This document shows, in pieces, positions 61,301-64,000 of a DNA stretch of 64,000 nt; position 1 is the first letter of the stretch; every line of letters starts with the position of its first letter. The position numbers were made by a program, and so were the translations under genes. Under the pieces are notes generated by a model. It was given only the letters and a program-made list of their open reading frames with translations, was not told the DNA's origin and ran no database searches. The DNA comes from Porodaedalea pini (Eukaryota; Basidiomycota; Agaricomycetes; Hymenochaetales; Hymenochaetaceae): the NCBI GenBank assembly GCA_002794775.1, contig NBAY01000005.1, positions 1,116,001-1,180,000 on the forward strand. Direction: 5' to 3'.

Positions 61301-62139
61301 GTTATGCGATAAACTACAGAAGGATGCTCCCCATGACGCAAAATGTCCAACACCCATAACAATCAAGGGACTATTTGATTTGGACATTGATAATGATATA
61401 TGGTGGGATGACGGTCTATCTGATGTTAATGATACTGATGTGCCTCGTTGGATGGGTGATGAGGATGCTAGGAGAGGTATATGTGCTTTCCTAGATGCTA
61501 AACGATGCCGCAAAGAGCTCCAGCGATTAAGTAAAGAGAAAACCGCTCTCCAGGATTGGTTCCACGATGTTTGGAGGCGTACAATCAACGCATTACAGTC
61601 TGCTTGTGAGCTCTTTATTTAACATGTGATCAGGTTTGAATTTCATATCTTCAACAGCCGCTACATCTGGTCTTGCATATGCCCTTCAAGTCAGACAAAA
61701 GGAGCTATTGGCTCTATGCGTTGAATGGTGCAACAAGCTGGAATATGTTCCTCCTGTGGACTCAGCTTATAATGCAAATTGGGGACCGACAATGGAAGAA
61801 ATAGCGGACTTTAAACAACTTCGAGACGCAGCTGTGTATCATACAGTCACGGCCATGCGGTCATCTTTCCTTTTTGCACCTAGTCTCGGAGCAGAAGAAG
61901 ATGGAGTAGATGACGAGTCAGATGATGGACTTCATGCAGATGAGCTTCGAGTTGAGCATAGAGAGTTTCTGGAGCTCGCAGAGCAAATCGAGTATGATAA
62001 TTCTCGTGCATTAGTTTTGGAATCTGGCTTCCAAGAAAATGTCTCTGATCCACTTCTACAGGACATTGCCTTTACTCAGTCTACACTGCCTATGTTTCCA
62101 GAAAAACGGGCTCGAGTCGAAGGCATGGTCCTTTCTTGA
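58315..62139 (+). pseudogene. KDZ-superfamily transposase with CxC cysteine cluster
   Basis: A multi-exon frame from MTRRSGKRLKELATLVNNPP. The N-terminal Cys cluster typical of KDZ proteins reads FTCACNSVPFQLLDKGFFGC with APCFPTLAVDLNVLDFC, then LRKKFCKCLHWFGTL, and RCPACFGG upstream of the core. The catalytic region has VCIDACFQQKRG (first Asp), LYDVGCQLHHSIAKWGF, HTYGHQWACQIVYHPRK and GLTDGEGCERFWSSIKHLIP, the D..C / H..H..C / DGEG.ER.WS signature of Kyakuja-Dileera-Zisupton. The C-terminal part has a coiled coil, PRWMGDEDARRGICAFLDAK and an acidic region, and ends GMVLS. Two in-frame TGA codons break it: 60604-60606 (LLKRT-stop-ECYRR) and 60806-60808 (KAAG-stop-TAIEE). Both fit CGA ancestors. 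The rest is readable, so loss of function looks recent. Confidence 0.9.
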
Positions 62140-62282
62140 TTTATCTAAATTTCCTGTAATAATACACTTATTCAATGTTATAAATTCACCATGCTGAATT
62201 GAGTGGGATGAAAAGACAAAGACAGACAGAATACTAATGCATTGTCATGATAATGGATGTGTGCCTGAGAGATGCAGTCTTA

Positions 62283-63394
62283 TATGTACGAACAAGGTCT
62301 ACTGTCCTAGAAGCTATGATCTTTGTGTTATTTATTACAATAAGTTCCCCCTGGGCTATCCCTGCATTATTATTTCTGGGCGATCCCTGAGTTATTATCT
62401 CTGGGCTATCCCTATGAAATTATCTCTGGGCTATCCCTGAGTTATTATCTCTGGGCTATCCCTGAATTATTATCTCTGGGCCATCCCTGGATTATTATCT
62501 CTGGGCTATCCCTGAGTTATTATCTCTGGGCTATCCCTGCATTATTATCTCTGGGCTATCCCTGCATTATTATCTCTGGGCTATCCCTGAGTTATTATCT
62601 CTGGGCTATCCCTGCATTATTATCTCTGGGCCATCCCTGCATTATTATCTCTGGGCCATCCCTGAGTTATGATCTCTGGGCTATCCCTATGAAATTATGT
62701 CTGGGCTATCCCTCTGTGTTTATATCTGGGCTATCCCTGGGTTATTATCTCTGAGCTATCCCCATAGATATGAGATACATATACTTATCAGTTAAAGTCA
62801 TTCCTAGGTATTCTAAATCATAATAATTAAGAACATGGGTGTATTCTATAAATTACAGAGGCTCAATCTCTGTTGTTATTACTGAGGTCATCATTTCTCA
62901 AAGTTCTACTTGTGGTCATGCTATATAGAGATTAAAAGAGGACTTTCCTTATATTCAAAGCTAGAGATGTGTAGCCATATCATATCTGTTGTCATACAAA
63001 TATCCAGTGAAGCTGAATCTATGATAATATTCAAAGAGTAGCAGCTGCCTAGTATGTATAAAGTGGCCATGCACAAGGCCAAGCATTAAATGCATCACAA
63101 CTGTTCAAAACTAACATGGGATTGCTAATTTAAGCCCTAAAATATCAATTTTTTAATATAAAACTAGGTTGAAATTACCTGGGGAAATCCCAGTGAAAAG
63201 TCCCCCTGGCACCCAGTGACAACAGAGGGACAGCCCTATGGTAACTGCACTGATAGGTATTAACTTACAGGAATATCCCCTGCCCTGGGACATCCCAGAC
63301 TATATATATACATATCAGGACAGGCACCTTTAGGTGTAACTCAATTGGGCTAAGTTACACCTAAGAGGTCTGGGTAAAAGGGGTACCTGAAGTG
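62283..63394. repeat. Right terminal inverted repeat, 1,112 bp
   Basis: Reverse complement of the left arm. It contains about 17 minisatellite units at about 62347-62767 (core TTATTATCTCTGGGCTATCC), against about 24 in the left arm, which accounts for nearly all of the length difference. Confidence 0.92.
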
Positions 63395-63401
63395 TCTCCT
63401 C

Positions 63402-64000
63402 CGAAACCACAGCATTCTTTGTCCCAGACAGGGACTTCATTAGTGCAATGCTTGTGCTCCGAATAATGCATGTCTGCGGCTACACAACGCCTGTAGGTTA
63501 TGTCAAGCTGATGGTGATGTGTCTGCTTGTCTGAATTTTACACTGTGTCGAGTTCGGATGCTGGATGATCACTATTCTTCTCTGTTGTTGGCTTCGAGCT
63601 TCTTATCCTCCACCAGTACTTCTTTCCCGCTCGGATCCCCAGGTCTCCCCAGGAAATTGTTCTCCCGCGTAGGCATCGCCGGAAACTTAAGCTGTCAGCA
63701 TCGCTGGCTTCCCAAGATGTTGCAGAAAGAAACCTTCACTGACGTATCTGACAGGTGTAAAATGTAAACTACAAATTCTTTGTTGCGCTGCAGAGCTCGC
63801 GGGCGAGGGCCACATGGACCTCTCTGGATCAGTATAAACTAAAAAGAAATACGGCTGTAGATGGGACGGTATGCCACCACGCGTACGCGCGTTGATGCTT
63901 CCACACTGCTTCAAGGGGGAAATTGAACTCATTCGGTCTCTTTACATGAGAAACACTCCACTGCATTTCCTCCGAGTGAATTTGAAAGGCGAAGCTCGGC
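63402..64000. other. Right flank of the KDZ element
   Basis: About 600 bp to the window edge. Short frames on both strands (63519-63767 +, 63687-63932 -) without recognisable motifs. Could be the edge of a gene outside the window. Confidence 0.3.

Larger units (their letters stand above)
46746..63394. mobile_element. 16.65-kb KDZ-superfamily DNA transposon with >1.1-kb inverted repeats and cargo, TSD TCTCCTC
   Basis: The ends are CACTTCAGGTACCCCTT and its reverse complement, flanked by TCTCCTC (46739-46745 and 63395-63401). Inverted arms run 46746-48040 and 62283-63394. Inside are a large unrecognised gene (-), an Spt5-like KOW gene (-), a proteasome beta gene fragment (+) and a KDZ transposase (+). 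The transposase and the Spt5-like frame each have two TGA codons, so the copy is probably inactive now, although the arms are still very similar. A separate MITE has inserted at 48263-48658. Confidence 0.92.

Noticed and set aside
46746..63394. A TET/JBP dioxygenase gene, reported with fungal KDZ elements
   Set aside because: I looked for the His-x-Asp, His and Arg pattern in the cargo frames and did not find it.

Overview
The window looks like a piece of an Agaricomycete (basidiomycete, probably polypore-like) genome. The evidence is genes broken by many 45-75 nt GT-AG introns, a fungal DUF6533 membrane protein, an NRPS-like thioester-reductase domain, a chromovirus, a Tad/I-type LINE and a Kyakuja-Dileera-Zisupton (KDZ) DNA transposon. 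There is no bacterial-style operon, CRISPR array or rRNA. Gene models were spliced by hand from reading-frame phase, so most exon ends are inferred.

Layout. 1-0.55 kb: 3' end of an unrecognised + gene. 1.1-2.8 kb (-): se DUF6533 7TM-like gene with a one-base frameshift. 3.7-6.3 kb (+): 15-exon berberine-bridge-type FAD oxidase. 6.65-21.4 kb: nested retroelements. A LINE of about 6.3 kb (-) is interrupted by a 6.93 kb Ty3/Gypsy chromovirus (TSD GAGGG) and by a 1.03 kb solo LTR (TSD AACC). A solo LTR of the same chromovirus family (TSD CCAAA) lies at its 3' end. 21.5-39.8 kb: conserved housekeeping genes: APC11 (+), then on the - strand a PSP1-domain protein, Rgp1, an unknown 193-aa protein, Trs33/TRAPPC6 and mitochondrial GluRS, then a flavin monooxygenase (+). 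40-43.3 kb: three TA-flanked non-autonomous elements, one an 850-bp near-perfect palindrome. 43.6-45.2 kb (-): a free-standing NRPS-like reductase domain.

46.7-63.4 kb is the most unusual region. It is a single 16.65-kb DNA transposon with terminal inverted repeats over 1.1 kb long, an internal minisatellite in each arm and 7-bp target duplications (TCTCCTC). It encodes a KDZ transposase (+) and, on the other strand, an Spt5-like KOW-domain protein and a large unrecognised coiled-coil protein. It also holds an intron-bearing fragment of a proteasome beta (PSMB4/Pre4-type) gene, apparently captured from a host.

A shared scar runs through the LINE, the chromovirus and the KDZ element. Otherwise intact reading frames are cut by TGA codons where CGA (Arg) is the likely ancestor, and the two chromovirus LTRs differ only by CpG to TpG/CpA changes. 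This fits cytosine methylation followed by deamination in transposons, while the housekeeping genes between them look intact.
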